Shown here piece after piece: positions 1-8,089 of a DNA stretch of 43,326 nt (position 1 is its first letter; each line of letters opens with the position of its first letter). A program made the translations under genes and the position numbers. The notes under the pieces are model-generated. The model was not told where the DNA came from. It made no database searches and was given only the letters and a program-made list of their open reading frames with translations. The DNA lies in the NCBI GenBank assembly GCA_043745295.1, contig JAYTTN010000746.1, forward strand, positions 1 to 43,326, given 5' to 3'. Origin of the DNA: JALHQU01 sp043745295. GTDB lineage: Bacteria; Planctomycetota; Planctomycetia; Gemmatales; Gemmataceae.

Positions 1-49
1 CGTGCCCCGGCGGTCGCGCCGCGTTCGGGACGCCGAGGGTTGGGTGGCG

Positions 50-349
50 TTAGCGGATCATGCGGAACGGCGCGGTCAAGACGTTCGCCGCGCCGCCGAC
101 CACGTTGCTGCCGACGCCCGACACGGTGCCGAGGAGGCCGGTCGAGCCGTAGCCGGAGGTGGAGCCGTAGTACGGCGCGGCGTAGGAGGGGCCGGAGGCC
201 GGGGAGCCGACCGTCGTGTCGCACACCGGCGCGGCGTAGGTGACGACCGGGACGGACGCCTTCTTCCGGCGGAAGAACGCGGACGACTCGCCGGCGAACA
301 GGGTGGCGGCGGTGACGGTCAGGACGGCGGCGAGCAGGAACCGACGCAT
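50..349 (-). CDS. Small secreted Gly/Ser/Tyr-rich protein of unknown function
   Basis: A 99-residue protein. Residues 1-24 form a clear Sec signal peptide (MRRFLLAAVLTVTAATLFAG, then an Ala-rich cleavage region). A short basic FFRRKK patch follows, then a low-complexity Gly/Ser/Ala/Tyr/Val tail. The start is supported by AGGAG about 7 bases upstream of the ATG. Proteins of this composition and size are common in planctomycetes and have no assigned role. It is probably exported to the periplasm or cell surface. It lies downstream of the lipoprotein gene on the same strand, separated by about 180 bases that hold two palindromic direct repeats. I do not recognise a functional family. Confidence 0.7.
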   Translation of the reverse strand: MRRFLLAAVLTVTAATLFAGESSAFFRRKKASVPVVTYAAPVCDTTVGSPASGPSYAAPYYGSTSGYGSTGLLGTVSGVGSNVVGGAANVLTAPFRMIR

Positions 350-363
350 GGGAAACTCCTGGG

Positions 364-471
364 TGGGAAACGGGTCGCGGCGCGACCCGGTGTGGAAGAC
401 CTTTCAGGCGACCACGTCGGCCTGAAGGACACCGAATGGGAAACGGGTCGCGGCGCGACCCGGTATGGAAG
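364..471. repeat. 35-base direct repeat (two copies), each with a GC-rich palindrome
   Basis: Positions 364-398 and 437-471 are identical except for one base. Each copy contains a perfect 8-base stem with a 3-base loop (CGGGTCGC / GCGACCCG). The pair lies between two minus-strand genes, so it could be a double terminator for the lipoprotein gene or an operator/leader for the small secreted protein. Confidence 0.75.
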
Positions 472-527
472 CGTCGCCGACCAGGCGGTCGGCGGCGAGA
501 GGATCCGCCCAGGCGGGCGGGGGTGGG

Positions 528-1283
528 TCACTTCTTGGAGACGGTGAACTTGAGGTCGTGGGTGGCGTCGGCCCCTTTCGTCGGGTGCCCGGTCACTTTG
601 ACGACGTGATCGCCGAGCGGGGCGTCGTCGGCCGCCTTCAGCACCAGTTTCGATTCCGTCTCGCCGGTCTTGACCATCGCCGTAGCCGGTTCGATGGTGA
701 CGCCCTTCGGCAGGCCGTCGAACTTCAGCGCCACGTCCTCCTTGAACTCCGAGTCCCGCTTGACCGACAGGGAGAAGGCTTTCGTCTCGCCCTGCTTGAT
801 GCCGGTCGTCCAGAACGGCACGCTGATGGCGAACGTGTCCGGGTTCTTGATCGTCAGCTTGAAGTCGCCGGTCGAGTCGGGCCCACTGGTCGCCTTGCCG
901 ACCACGCGGACGGTGTACTCTCCCGGCGCGGCGGCCTCGGCGGCCGTCAAGTTGAACTTGGCTTCCGACGTGCCCTTCGGAATGCTCAGCTTGGACGGTT
1001 CCACGGTGACGCCTTTCGGCAGATCGGCGAACTCGACGCTCACGTCCAGGTCGAAGCCCGACCCGCGCTTGATGCCGATGGAACTCGAGGTGGCCGCGCC
1101 GCCCGGCTTCGCGGACATCGATGACGTGGTGACGGCGAACGTGTTCTCGGTGCGGCCGAGGCCGCCCAGCGGCGTCTTGGCGTTCGGATCGCCGGCACCG
1201 GGACCGCCGGTCGTCCCTTCCTTGCCGCAGCCGACGAGGCCGGCGAGCGCCGCGGACATCAGGAGGGCCATGGAGCGTTTCAT
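528..1283 (-). CDS. Secreted lipoprotein with two Ig-like (NEW3-like) domains
   Basis: A 251-residue protein. The N-terminus is a lipoprotein signal peptide ending in the lipobox-like LVGCG, so Cys20 is the likely lipidation site. A Gly/Thr-rich linker follows, then two homologous beta-sandwich repeats of about 95 residues. Each repeat has the pattern DLPKGVTVEP / DGLPKGVTIEP, a Lys-rich strand, and a 'PGEYTVRVVGKAT' or 'LGDHVVKVTGHPT' closing strand. This pattern is typical of NEW3/alpha-galactosidase-associated Ig-like modules. The ATG at 1283 is chosen because the signal peptide begins there and GAGG lies about 10 bases upstream; a longer open frame upstream has no such features. Likely anchored in a membrane and facing the periplasm. 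Partner and function unknown. Confidence 0.8.
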   Translation of the reverse strand: MKRSMALLMSAALAGLVGCGKEGTTGGPGAGDPNAKTPLGGLGRTENTFAVTTSSMSAKPGGAATSSSIGIKRGSGFDLDVSVEFADLPKGVTVEPSKLSIPKGTSEAKFNLTAAEAAAPGEYTVRVVGKATSGPDSTGDFKLTIKNPDTFAISVPFWTTGIKQGETKAFSLSVKRDSEFKEDVALKFDGLPKGVTIEPATAMVKTGETESKLVLKAADDAPLGDHVVKVTGHPTKGADATHDLKFTVSKK

Positions 1284-1717
1284 GCGGAGAACCTCAAAGG
1301 CGAGTCGGTGCCGGCCGTCGCACCGTGCGGGGCCGGCACCGATCAGTTGCGGGAGTCGAAATCGCAACTGGCGTGCCAAGGCGGCCGGTCGGGCCGTTCG
1401 GCCGGGCGATTGCCGGGATTCGCCGTCGCCGCTGCCGCATCGGGAACCGGGACGCCGCGCCGTACCGCCTGTTTCCGACGACGTTGGGAACGCCGCCGCG
1501 CGGGTTTGGACACCGCCCTTCTCCCCGGCCCAATTCGTCCGTCCGCCGGTCGCCATTCCCACGAATAAGAAGCCACTCGACAGCCGGTCCCGACTCCGGC
1601 ACGGCGGTTGCTCAGGCACTGGCCGGGAAGGTGCTTGCGGCGACGCGGGGCGACAGTTCCGCCACCCGCAACACCGTCCCGTGTCACTACCCCCCCTCAA
1701 CTCCGCGAGACGAAACC
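1284..1717. other. Divergent intergenic region
   Basis: About 430 bases between the divergently transcribed lipoprotein and PhnA-like genes. Promoters for both should lie here, but I see no convincing -35/-10 pair. Open frames crossing it have arginine/proline-rich shadow composition. Confidence 0.5.
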
Positions 1718-2863
1718 GTGAACCGTTCGAAGCTGTTGCGACCACTGGTCGCCACCCTGACCGTCGCCTTGCTCCTCCCGGCCCTCGCCGCCGCGGCCGA
1801 TACCGGCCCGACCCCGCTCGTGGCGAACGAGAAGATGGTCACTCCGGCCGGGCAGGACATGCCCCGCATCTCGTGGCCGGCCGTCGCCGCCGGCGCGCTC
1901 GTCGCGCTGGCCATCCACATCGCCCTGAGCACCCTCGGCATCGGCGTCGGCGCGGCCGCCATCGACCCGCACAACCGCGAGCACCCGACGAAAGGCGTGC
2001 CGACGACGATCCTGGTGTGGATGTTCGTGTCCGGCCTGATCGCCCTGTTCGCGGGCGGGTTGGTGGCCGGCCGGCTGGCCAACACCGTCCCCTTCGACAG
2101 CGCCATTCAAGGCGTCATCGTCTGGGCGTTCGCCACGGTGGCCCTGCTCATCCTGGCCACCACCACGGCCGGAGCCATTCTCGGCGGGACGTTCCGCCTG
2201 CTCGGGGCCGGGGTGTCGGCCGCCGGCTCCGCCGCGTCGGCCGCCGGTAGCGCGGTCGCCACCGTCGCCCCGCACGCCGCCCAGCTGGCCAAGGACGCGC
2301 TCGGCGATGTCATCCCGCAGATCGACTGGAAAGGCATCCAGAAGGACGCCAAGAAGATGCTGCACTTGGGCGGCGGGAACGACCAGGGCAAGGGCGGCGA
2401 CGAGGCCGGCAAGCAGGGCGGCCAGCAAGGCGGCGGTCAGGGCGGCCAGAACAACCAGGGCGGCCAAGGCAAGCAGCAGGACGGCAAAGGTGGGGCCGCC
2501 GCCAAGATGTGGGACGACAACCAGGAAGTGATGGAGATGGTGACCAAGGCGTACGGGGCCATCCGCGACGGCGGCCTGGCGAACGCCGACCGGGACGAGC
2601 TGATGTCCGTCATCAGCGAGCGGGCCGGGGTGAGCAAGGAAGAGGCCAACAAGACCGTCGAGAAGTGGGAGAAGCAGTACCGCGAGGCCAAGGTGCAGTA
2701 CGACGCGGCCCTGGCCAAGGCCGAGCAGAAGGCCCGCGACGCCGCCGCCGCCACCACGTCCGCCATCAGCCGCGTGGCCGTGTGGACGTTCGCCAGCCTG
2801 GTGTGTGGCATCGCCGTCGCGGCCGTCGGCGGCAACCTCGCCTCGGTCTACTTCCGCCTGTGA
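1718..2863 (+). CDS. PhnA-like multi-spanning membrane protein
   Basis: A 381-residue protein starting at GTG, where a signal-anchor-like helix begins (VNRSKLLRPLVATLTVALLL). The region after it (about residues 40-150) has the pattern 'ISWPAVAAGALVALAIHIAL...GIGVGAAAIDP', then two more membrane helices. This arrangement is typical of proteins annotated 'PhnA-like' or YrzE-related, which have no known function and no link to phosphonate PhnA. The middle is a Gly/Gln/Lys-rich low-complexity linker (about 215-260), followed by a helical, charged, coiled-coil-like segment and a final membrane helix (about 350-375). The charged linker may sit in the cytoplasm or periplasm between membrane anchors. 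A strong terminator lies 33 bases downstream, so the gene is probably monocistronic. Confidence 0.75.
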   Translation: MNRSKLLRPLVATLTVALLLPALAAAADTGPTPLVANEKMVTPAGQDMPRISWPAVAAGALVALAIHIALSTLGIGVGAAAIDPHNREHPTKGVPTTILVWMFVSGLIALFAGGLVAGRLANTVPFDSAIQGVIVWAFATVALLILATTTAGAILGGTFRLLGAGVSAAGSAASAAGSAVATVAPHAAQLAKDALGDVIPQIDWKGIQKDAKKMLHLGGGNDQGKGGDEAGKQGGQQGGGQGGQNNQGGQGKQQDGKGGAAAKMWDDNQEVMEMVTKAYGAIRDGGLANADRDELMSVISERAGVSKEEANKTVEKWEKQYREAKVQYDAALAKAEQKARDAAAATTSAISRVAVWTFASLVCGIAVAAVGGNLASVYFRL

Positions 2864-2895
2864 GTGTGAGCGGTCGAGTCGGCAACTTGAAGCTT

Positions 2896-2931
2896 GGGGC
2901 GATCCGATTTTCGAATCGGATCGCCCCTTTC
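2896..2931 (+). terminator. Rho-independent terminator with UUCG tetraloop
   Basis: A perfect 14-base stem (2896-2909 with 2914-2927) is closed by a TTCG loop and followed by TTT. It lies 33 bases after the PhnA-like gene. UUCG loops are unusually stable and typical of intrinsic terminators. Confidence 0.9.
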
Positions 2932-2955
2932 TCTGCGCCCCTGGGGATATGACCC

Positions 2956-3186
2956 GTGACCGCCGTCACCCTGCTGCCGCGTACCGACTGCGAACTCGAA
3001 CGCCTGTGGTCCGCCGAGCGGCATTTCCTCATCGGAATCGAGGCCCTCAGCCTGCGGGAGGCCGACCCCGCAGTCCGCGCGGCGTTCTCCGAACTCCGCG
3101 CGGTCGCCGAGGAAATCGGCCGACGACTGGAGGCTTGCCGGACGGCCGACCCGGACGCCACCGAGCTGCCTCCCGACGATGCCTGA
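2956..3186 (+). CDS. Small helical protein of unknown function
   Basis: A 76-residue open frame starting at GTG just after the terminator. The composition is protein-like: Leu/Glu/Ala heptad-like spacing over residues 10-60 suggests two amphipathic helices, followed by an acidic Pro/Asp tail. No signal peptide or metal-binding motif is visible. The stop falls 129 bases before the large surface-protein gene. No family is recognised. The call rests on codon-consistent amino-acid composition and placement, so it could still be a chance frame. Confidence 0.45.
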   Translation: MTAVTLLPRTDCELERLWSAERHFLIGIEALSLREADPAVRAAFSELRAVAEEIGRRLEACRTADPDATELPPDDA

Positions 3187-3315
3187 TTTTCCGCTGGGGA
3201 ATGGGGCAACTGGGGGGAAAAAGGCCGTGACCCGTGGTCCCGTGAAGTTTCGGCTCATGTCACTTGATCTACCCTTCGTCTCCCGCATCCCCATCCCGTT
3301 CGCGGAGTTCCACGC

Positions 3316-5772
3316 ATGGCCAGCCACCACCCCTCCCCCCGTTCGCGCCGCGCCCGACTCGACCTGACCCAACTTCACGACCGCGTGACCCCGAGCGTGG
3401 TGGCCCTGACCCTGCCGACCGCGAACGACGACGTGGCCGACACCGACGGCAACAACCCCGTCGCCATCGCCATCCTGGCCAACGACTCCGCCGCCGGCGG
3501 CATGGCCCTCAACCCGGCGAGCGTCCGCGTCGTCTCCGGACCGGCCCGAGGCACGGTCTCGATCGCCCCGGCGACGGGTACCGCGACGTACACCGCGACC
3601 GGGTTCTTCATGGGCACGGACTCGTTCCGGTACGCCGTGCGGAACGCCTCCGGGACAGAGTCCGCCCCCGCCACCGTGACCGTCGTCGTCAACCGCCCGA
3701 CGGCCAACGATGACTTCGCCGACACGCCGGTCGACACCCCCGTGGCGATTCCCGTCCTGGCCAACGACACCGACCCGGACGGGAACGGCAAACTCGACTC
3801 GACCACCGTCCGCGTCGTCACCGCCCCGACCCACGGGACGACGGCGGTCCAGCCGAACGGCTCCGTCACCTACACCCCCGCCGCCGGGTTCGTCGGGACG
3901 GACTCGTTCCGGTACACCGTGACCGACTTGGCGGGGGCCGTGTCCGCCGCCGGGACCGTCACGGTCGTCGTCACCTCGGCGACCGGGTCCGGAACCGTGC
4001 CGGTGGCGCACGACGACGTGGCCGACACCGACGGGAACAACCCCGTCGCCGTCGATGTCCTGGCGAACGACCTGGCCTCGACCGGGAACGCTCTGGTGCC
4101 CGGCAGCGTCTCGGTGGTGTCCGGCCCCGCGCGCGGCACCGTGAGCGTGAACCCGGCCACCGGGGCCGTGACCTACACGGCCAGCGGCTTCTTCCGGGGG
4201 ACCGACTCGTTCGCCTACACCGTGCGGGACAGCGGCGGGGCCACCTCCGCCGCCGGCACCGTGACGGTCGTCGTCAACCGGCCGACGGCCAACGACGACT
4301 TCGCCGACACCGACGGCACGAACCCCGTGGCGGTGAACATCCTGGCCAACGACACCGACCCGGACGGGAACGGCAAACTCGACTCGACCACCGTCCGCGT
4401 CGTCACCGCCCCGACCCACGGGAGCGTCGCCATCGACCCCGCGACCGGGGAGGCCACCTACACCGCCGCCGCCGGCTTCCGCGGCACCGACACGTTCACC
4501 TATACCGTCGCCGACCTGGCGGGGGCCGTGTCCGCGACGGGAACCGTCACGGTCGTGGTCAACCGGCCGACGGCGAACGACGACGCGGCGGCCACGGCCC
4601 TCGGCCGCGGGGTGACGATCCCCGTCCTGGCCAACGACACCGACCCGGACGGGGACGCGAAACTGAACCCGGCCTCGGTGCGGGTGGTGACGCCGCCCGC
4701 GCACGGGACGTTGACGGTCGATCCGGCCACCGGGGCGATCACCTACACCCCGGCCGCCGGGTTCGCCGGGACCGACTCGTTCACCTACACGGTCACGGAC
4801 TTCCCCGGCGCGGAGTCGAACCCGGCCACCGTGACCGTCCGGGTGGCCCCGCCCGCCGCCCCGCCCTTCACCGTCCTGGCGGCGGACGCCGGCGGCGGCC
4901 CGCGGGTCACCGTCCTCAACGCCGACGGGTCGGTGCGGGCCAACTTCTTCGCGTTCGCCCCGTCGTTCGCCGGCGGCGTCCGCCTGGCGGTCGGGGACGT
5001 GACCGGCGACGGGGTGGCGGACGTGGTCGCGGCGGCCGGGCCGGGCGGCGGCCCGCAGGTGATCGTGTACAGCGGCTCCGACCTGTCCGTCGCGCGGAGC
5101 TTCTACGCCTACGACCGGTCGTTCGCCGGAGGGGTTCGCGTGGCGGTCGGGGACGTGACCGGGGACGGGTTCGCCGACATCGTCACCGGGGCCGGGGCCG
5201 GCGGTGCCCCGCACGTCAAGGTGTTCGACGGCCGGACGGGGGCGCTGCTCGCCAGTTTCTTCGCCTTCGACGCCTCGTTCGCCGGCGGGGTGACCGTGGC
5301 GGTCGGGGACGTGACCGGGGACGGGTTCGCCGACATCATCGTCGCCGCCGGCGCGGGCGGTGCCCCGCACGTCAAGGTGTTCGACGGCCGGACGTTCGCC
5401 CTGGTGCGGAGCTTCTTCGCCTACCCCCAATCCTTCACCGGCGGGGTGAGCATCGCGGTCGGCGATCTGGACGGCGACGGCAAGGCCGACATCGTCACCG
5501 GGGCCGGGCCGGGCGGCGGGCCGAACGTGAAGGCGTTCGACGGGGCGACCGGGCAACAGGTCGCCTCGTTCCTGGCCTTCGACGCCGGGTTCGCGGGCGG
5601 GGCGGACGTGGGCACGACCGACGCCGACGGGGACGGCAAGGCCGACATCGTGGTCGGGGCCGGGCCGGGCGGCGGGCCGAACGTGAAGGTGTTCGACGGG
5701 CGGACGTTCGCCCCGCTCTCCAGCACCTACGCCTTCGGGAACGACTTCCGCGGCGGGGTGTCGGTCGGCTGA
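3316..5772 (+). CDS. Tandem-repeat surface protein (VCBS/cadherin-like plus FG-GAP repeats)
   Basis: An 818-residue protein. It lacks a classic signal peptide but begins with a short Arg-rich leader and 'RLDLTQLHDRVTPS', resembling the leader seen on many Gemmata surface proteins. Residues about 35-515 hold five Ig-like tandem-95/VCBS-type modules, each opening with an (A)NDD...VAIxVLANDtDPDG strand and closing with TVTVVVNRP. Residues about 525-818 hold six FG-GAP/integrin-alpha-like blades with the Ca-binding-like loop GDVTGDGxADIV and the phrase AGxGGxPxVKVFDG. The expected fold is a stalk of beta-sandwiches carrying a beta-propeller, bound by calcium and located at the cell surface. Adhesion or envelope structure is a reasonable inference; no enzymatic motif is visible. 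Confidence 0.85.
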   Translation: MASHHPSPRSRRARLDLTQLHDRVTPSVVALTLPTANDDVADTDGNNPVAIAILANDSAAGGMALNPASVRVVSGPARGTVSIAPATGTATYTATGFFMGTDSFRYAVRNASGTESAPATVTVVVNRPTANDDFADTPVDTPVAIPVLANDTDPDGNGKLDSTTVRVVTAPTHGTTAVQPNGSVTYTPAAGFVGTDSFRYTVTDLAGAVSAAGTVTVVVTSATGSGTVPVAHDDVADTDGNNPVAVDVLANDLASTGNALVPGSVSVVSGPARGTVSVNPATGAVTYTASGFFRGTDSFAYTVRDSGGATSAAGTVTVVVNRPTANDDFADTDGTNPVAVNILANDTDPDGNGKLDSTTVRVVTAPTHGSVAIDPATGEATYTAAAGFRGTDTFTYTVADLAGAVSATGTVTVVVNRPTANDDAAATALGRGVTIPVLANDTDPDGDAKLNPASVRVVTPPAHGTLTVDPATGAITYTPAAGFAGTDSFTYTVTDFPGAESNPATVTVRVAPPAAPPFTVLAADAGGGPRVTVLNADGSVRANFFAFAPSFAGGVRLAVGDVTGDGVADVVAAAGPGGGPQVIVYSGSDLSVARSFYAYDRSFAGGVRVAVGDVTGDGFADIVTGAGAGGAPHVKVFDGRTGALLASFFAFDASFAGGVTVAVGDVTGDGFADIIVAAGAGGAPHVKVFDGRTFALVRSFFAYPQSFTGGVSIAVGDLDGDGKADIVTGAGPGGGPNVKAFDGATGQQVASFLAFDAGFAGGADVGTTDADGDGKADIVVGAGPGGGPNVKVFDGRTFAPLSSTYAFGNDFRGGVSVG
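3421..4857 (+). repeat. Five coding tandem repeats of about 285 bases
   Basis: Repeat units begin near 3421, 3702, 4006, 4288 and 4573, giving periods of 281-304 bases. Some stretches, such as the one encoding VLANDTDPDG, are nearly identical between copies 2, 4 and 5. This indicates recent duplication or gene conversion. Confidence 0.85.
4980..5772 (+). repeat. FG-GAP coding repeats, about 156-base period
   Basis: Blades of about 52 codons repeat to the end of the gene. The segments around 5121-5183 and 5279-5341 are almost identical in nucleotide sequence. Confidence 0.8.
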
Positions 5773-5813
5773 GCGGGATCGTCGTCGAGGCCGACCCCGC
5801 GCGGCGGGGTCGG

Positions 5814-7019
5814 TCACGGATTCGGCATCGCGTCGAACAGGTAGCGGCCCTTCTCGCCGCGCAGCCGCAGCTTGATCTCGGCGTCCAGGCCGGCGAACTT
5901 GGCCTCCTCCACGTCGCCGGTGCCGCTGCCCCGCGTGTCCAGGTTGCCGCCATCCGAGATGTGAATCTCCAGGTCGGCCCTCCCCTTCAGCTTCCCCTCG
6001 ACCTCCTTCGGCAACCCCCACTGCGCGGGCAACCGGCGGATGTCCACGCCGGAGGCGGTCGTCTTCAGCGTCAGGACGTACACGTCCTTGTCGTAGTCGA
6101 ACGCGCCGTCCACCGCCGCCCGCCCGCCGGCCAGCGTCAGCGTCGCCCCGGTCGCCGTCACCCGACCATCCGCGATGCGGACATCGCCGGTCACGTCCGT
6201 CACGGTGGCGCTCGCGTCGGGGAACGCGACGGTCGCGCCCTTCGGCCGCAGCTCCACCGCGTACCGGAAATCGCCGTCGGGCTTGAAGGCGAGCGTTACG
6301 GCGGCGGTCGTCGAACCGGACGCCGACAGGTGGGTCCACACCTTCGCCTTGACGAACGGGACGCTTCGAAGGAGCGGGTCGCTCACGGTCACGCCGTCGG
6401 AGGTGAACGTCACCCGCCCGTCGGCGGGGTCGGCCGCGAGCCGCCCGTCGATCCGCCATCGGCCCCACGTCGGGTCGGCGATGTCGCCGGCGATCGCCGA
6501 CCCGTCGCCGTCGGCCGACAGAGTGGCATTCACACCACTCACGTCGAACTCCGCCTTGCCGGGCTGACGGATGCGGACGCGGGCGTTGACCACCGTCACC
6601 GCCGGGAGTTTGCCCCCGCCGCCATCGCCGGCCATCTTCGGCAGCGGCGACACGAGCTTCCGGTCGGCGTCCAATCGCAGCACGACATCCGCGTCGCGGA
6701 CGGTCACGCGCGTCGGCGTGGCGGACCCCGAAATCAGGCCCAAGAGGGTGATGTCGGTGTCGATGGAGCCGACCCGCAGGAGGTCCGCCGGCGGGTCGGC
6801 GGCGGGATCGGGGATGACCACCGCGACCGACGTGGAGCCGAGGCCGACGCGCAGACTCGTCACCTCGACAGTCATGCCGAGCATGGCCGTCAACTTGTCG
6901 GACGCTAGTCGGCGACCGCTGGCGGTGTTCAAATACCACTGCAAACCGAGCCACCCGCCGACGGCCAAGACCAACCCGACACCGACGAACCACAGGGCGA
7001 TTTTACGGATTCGCTTCAT
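5814..7019 (-). CDS. AsmA-like envelope protein
   Basis: A 401-residue protein with a single N-terminal membrane anchor (about residues 8-28). The next segment, 'YLNTASGRRLASDKLTAMLGMTVEVTSLRVGL', is the hallmark opening of AsmA/DUF748-type proteins. The rest is predicted as long beta-strands with repeated VRDADVVLRLD, VTVVNARVRI and ADGRVTATGATLTLAGGRA motifs. The family resembles the AsmA/TamB/VPS13-like bridge proteins thought to move lipid or assist assembly across the periplasm. It is the last gene of a minus-strand group with the polysaccharide-export lipoprotein, 60 bases downstream of it, which suggests an envelope or exopolysaccharide role. It is shorter than E. coli AsmA (about 600 residues). 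Confidence 0.75.
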   Translation of the reverse strand: MKRIRKIALWFVGVGLVLAVGGWLGLQWYLNTASGRRLASDKLTAMLGMTVEVTSLRVGLGSTSVAVVIPDPAADPPADLLRVGSIDTDITLLGLISGSATPTRVTVRDADVVLRLDADRKLVSPLPKMAGDGGGGKLPAVTVVNARVRIRQPGKAEFDVSGVNATLSADGDGSAIAGDIADPTWGRWRIDGRLAADPADGRVTFTSDGVTVSDPLLRSVPFVKAKVWTHLSASGSTTAAVTLAFKPDGDFRYAVELRPKGATVAFPDASATVTDVTGDVRIADGRVTATGATLTLAGGRAAVDGAFDYDKDVYVLTLKTTASGVDIRRLPAQWGLPKEVEGKLKGRADLEIHISDGGNLDTRGSGTGDVEEAKFAGLDAEIKLRLRGEKGRYLFDAMPNP

Positions 7020-7079
7020 GACGACCCCTCGTAGTGGTGAACCGCGTCACCGCCATCGAGGTGCAACCGGCGTGCCGCG

Positions 7080-7889
7080 TCACTTCGGCACGATCGCCGG
7101 CGGCGGGCACGCGCTACCAGGGTAGCACGGGGCGTTCGGCTTCATGCACGGGGCCGTCGTCTTCGACGCGGACGGGAACAGGTTTTCCCAGGTGCCCTGG
7201 CTCGGCACGAAGATGCGGTCGCCGGGCCGGAGCTGGTAGTTCGTGGACGAGTCGCCGAGTTGGACGATCTGCGGGAAGCAGACGGGCAGCACCTCGCGGC
7301 AGCCGTCCGGCTGGCTGGGGCGAACGAGGATGATCTTCTTGGACTGCGCCGAGCGGGTCAGGCCGCCGGCCGCCAGCACCCCGTCGAGGACCGTCTCGCG
7401 GCCGGACAGCGGGAACGAGCCGGGCGCGTTCACCTCGCCGAGGACGTAGAACACCTTGCTCTGCCGGCCGATCAGCCGCACCGTCACGGCCACGTCCTTC
7501 TTCTCCTTCGCCTTCACCAGGTTCTTCACCTCGGCCTCGATGGCCGGAACCGTCTTGCCGGCCACCACCGGTCGGCCGTACTCGCCCAACTCGATGGTGC
7601 CGTCGGGCAGCACCGGCTGGTCGGCGGCGATGCGCACCGGCGAATCGAGATCGACCGGCTGCACGAGCAGCGCGTCGCCCGGCTCGACGACGTACTCGGC
7701 CAGCGGCACCTTCGCCAGCTCGCGGGCGATGGCCGGCGGGACGGTCGCGTCGCGGAACTGCTCGGCTTCCGGCAGGAGCTTGAACCGAGGGGTCGTCAGG
7801 CCGAGGGCCGTGCCCACGGAGCAGCCGGTTTGCGCCAGTCCCACCACGGCGAACAGTGCGACGACGCACCGGCGACGGATTCCGAGCAT
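7080..7889 (-). CDS. Polysaccharide export lipoprotein (Wza-like, Poly_export/SLBB)
   Basis: A 269-residue protein. The N-terminal signal peptide ends in LAQTGC, so Cys23 is the likely lipidation site; Gln at -3 is slightly unusual. Residues about 53-140 form the polysaccharide export domain ('EYVVEPGDALLVQPVDL', 'GEYGRPVVAGKT'). An SLBB segment with 'VLGEVNAPGSFPLSGRETVLDGVLAAGG' follows, and the C-terminal 'YQLRPGDRIFVPSQ' repeats the PGD motif. Members form the outer-membrane channel for capsule or exopolysaccharide export. It is shorter than Wza (about 380) and has one clear SLBB copy. No glycosyltransferases or Wzc-type kinase are nearby, so its export partners must lie elsewhere. Confidence 0.88.
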   Translation of the reverse strand: MLGIRRRCVVALFAVVGLAQTGCSVGTALGLTTPRFKLLPEAEQFRDATVPPAIARELAKVPLAEYVVEPGDALLVQPVDLDSPVRIAADQPVLPDGTIELGEYGRPVVAGKTVPAIEAEVKNLVKAKEKKDVAVTVRLIGRQSKVFYVLGEVNAPGSFPLSGRETVLDGVLAAGGLTRSAQSKKIILVRPSQPDGCREVLPVCFPQIVQLGDSSTNYQLRPGDRIFVPSQGTWENLFPSASKTTAPCMKPNAPCYPGSACPPPAIVPK

Positions 7890-7989
7890 GCGACACCTCC
7901 AGGTGGAAGACCACGTGGAGCTATCGGCACAACCGGCGCGGCCGGTTCAGCCGAACTCGGCCGGGCGACACCGCCGGAGTGGTGCGACT

Positions 7990-8080
7990 CCAGTTCGCTT
8001 GCACAAAATATTTCCGACAATCTTTCCACTTTGATTTGACAAACCCAAAAACGGAACACATACTTGGATTGTAGCCAGAT
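7990..8080 (-). promoter_or_regulatory. AT-rich putative promoter region of the export gene
   Basis: The 200-base gap upstream of the polysaccharide-export gene contains an about 85-base stretch far richer in A/T than its surroundings. On the minus strand it includes TTGTCA (complement of 8035-8040) and an AAATATTTTG block. I cannot fix an exact -10, so this is a region rather than a mapped promoter. Confidence 0.4.
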
Positions 8081-8089
8081 GACAACCGT

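Noticed and set aside
4980..5772. Regular repeats suggestive of a CRISPR-like array
   Set aside because: The repeats are in frame, with a 156-base period and encode FG-GAP blades; there are no unique spacers.
2848..6993. Very long minus-strand open frame opposite the repeat-protein gene
   Set aside because: Gly/Arg/Val/Asp-rich repetitive translation caused by high GC and by the repeats on the other strand; the plus-strand gene has domain matches.
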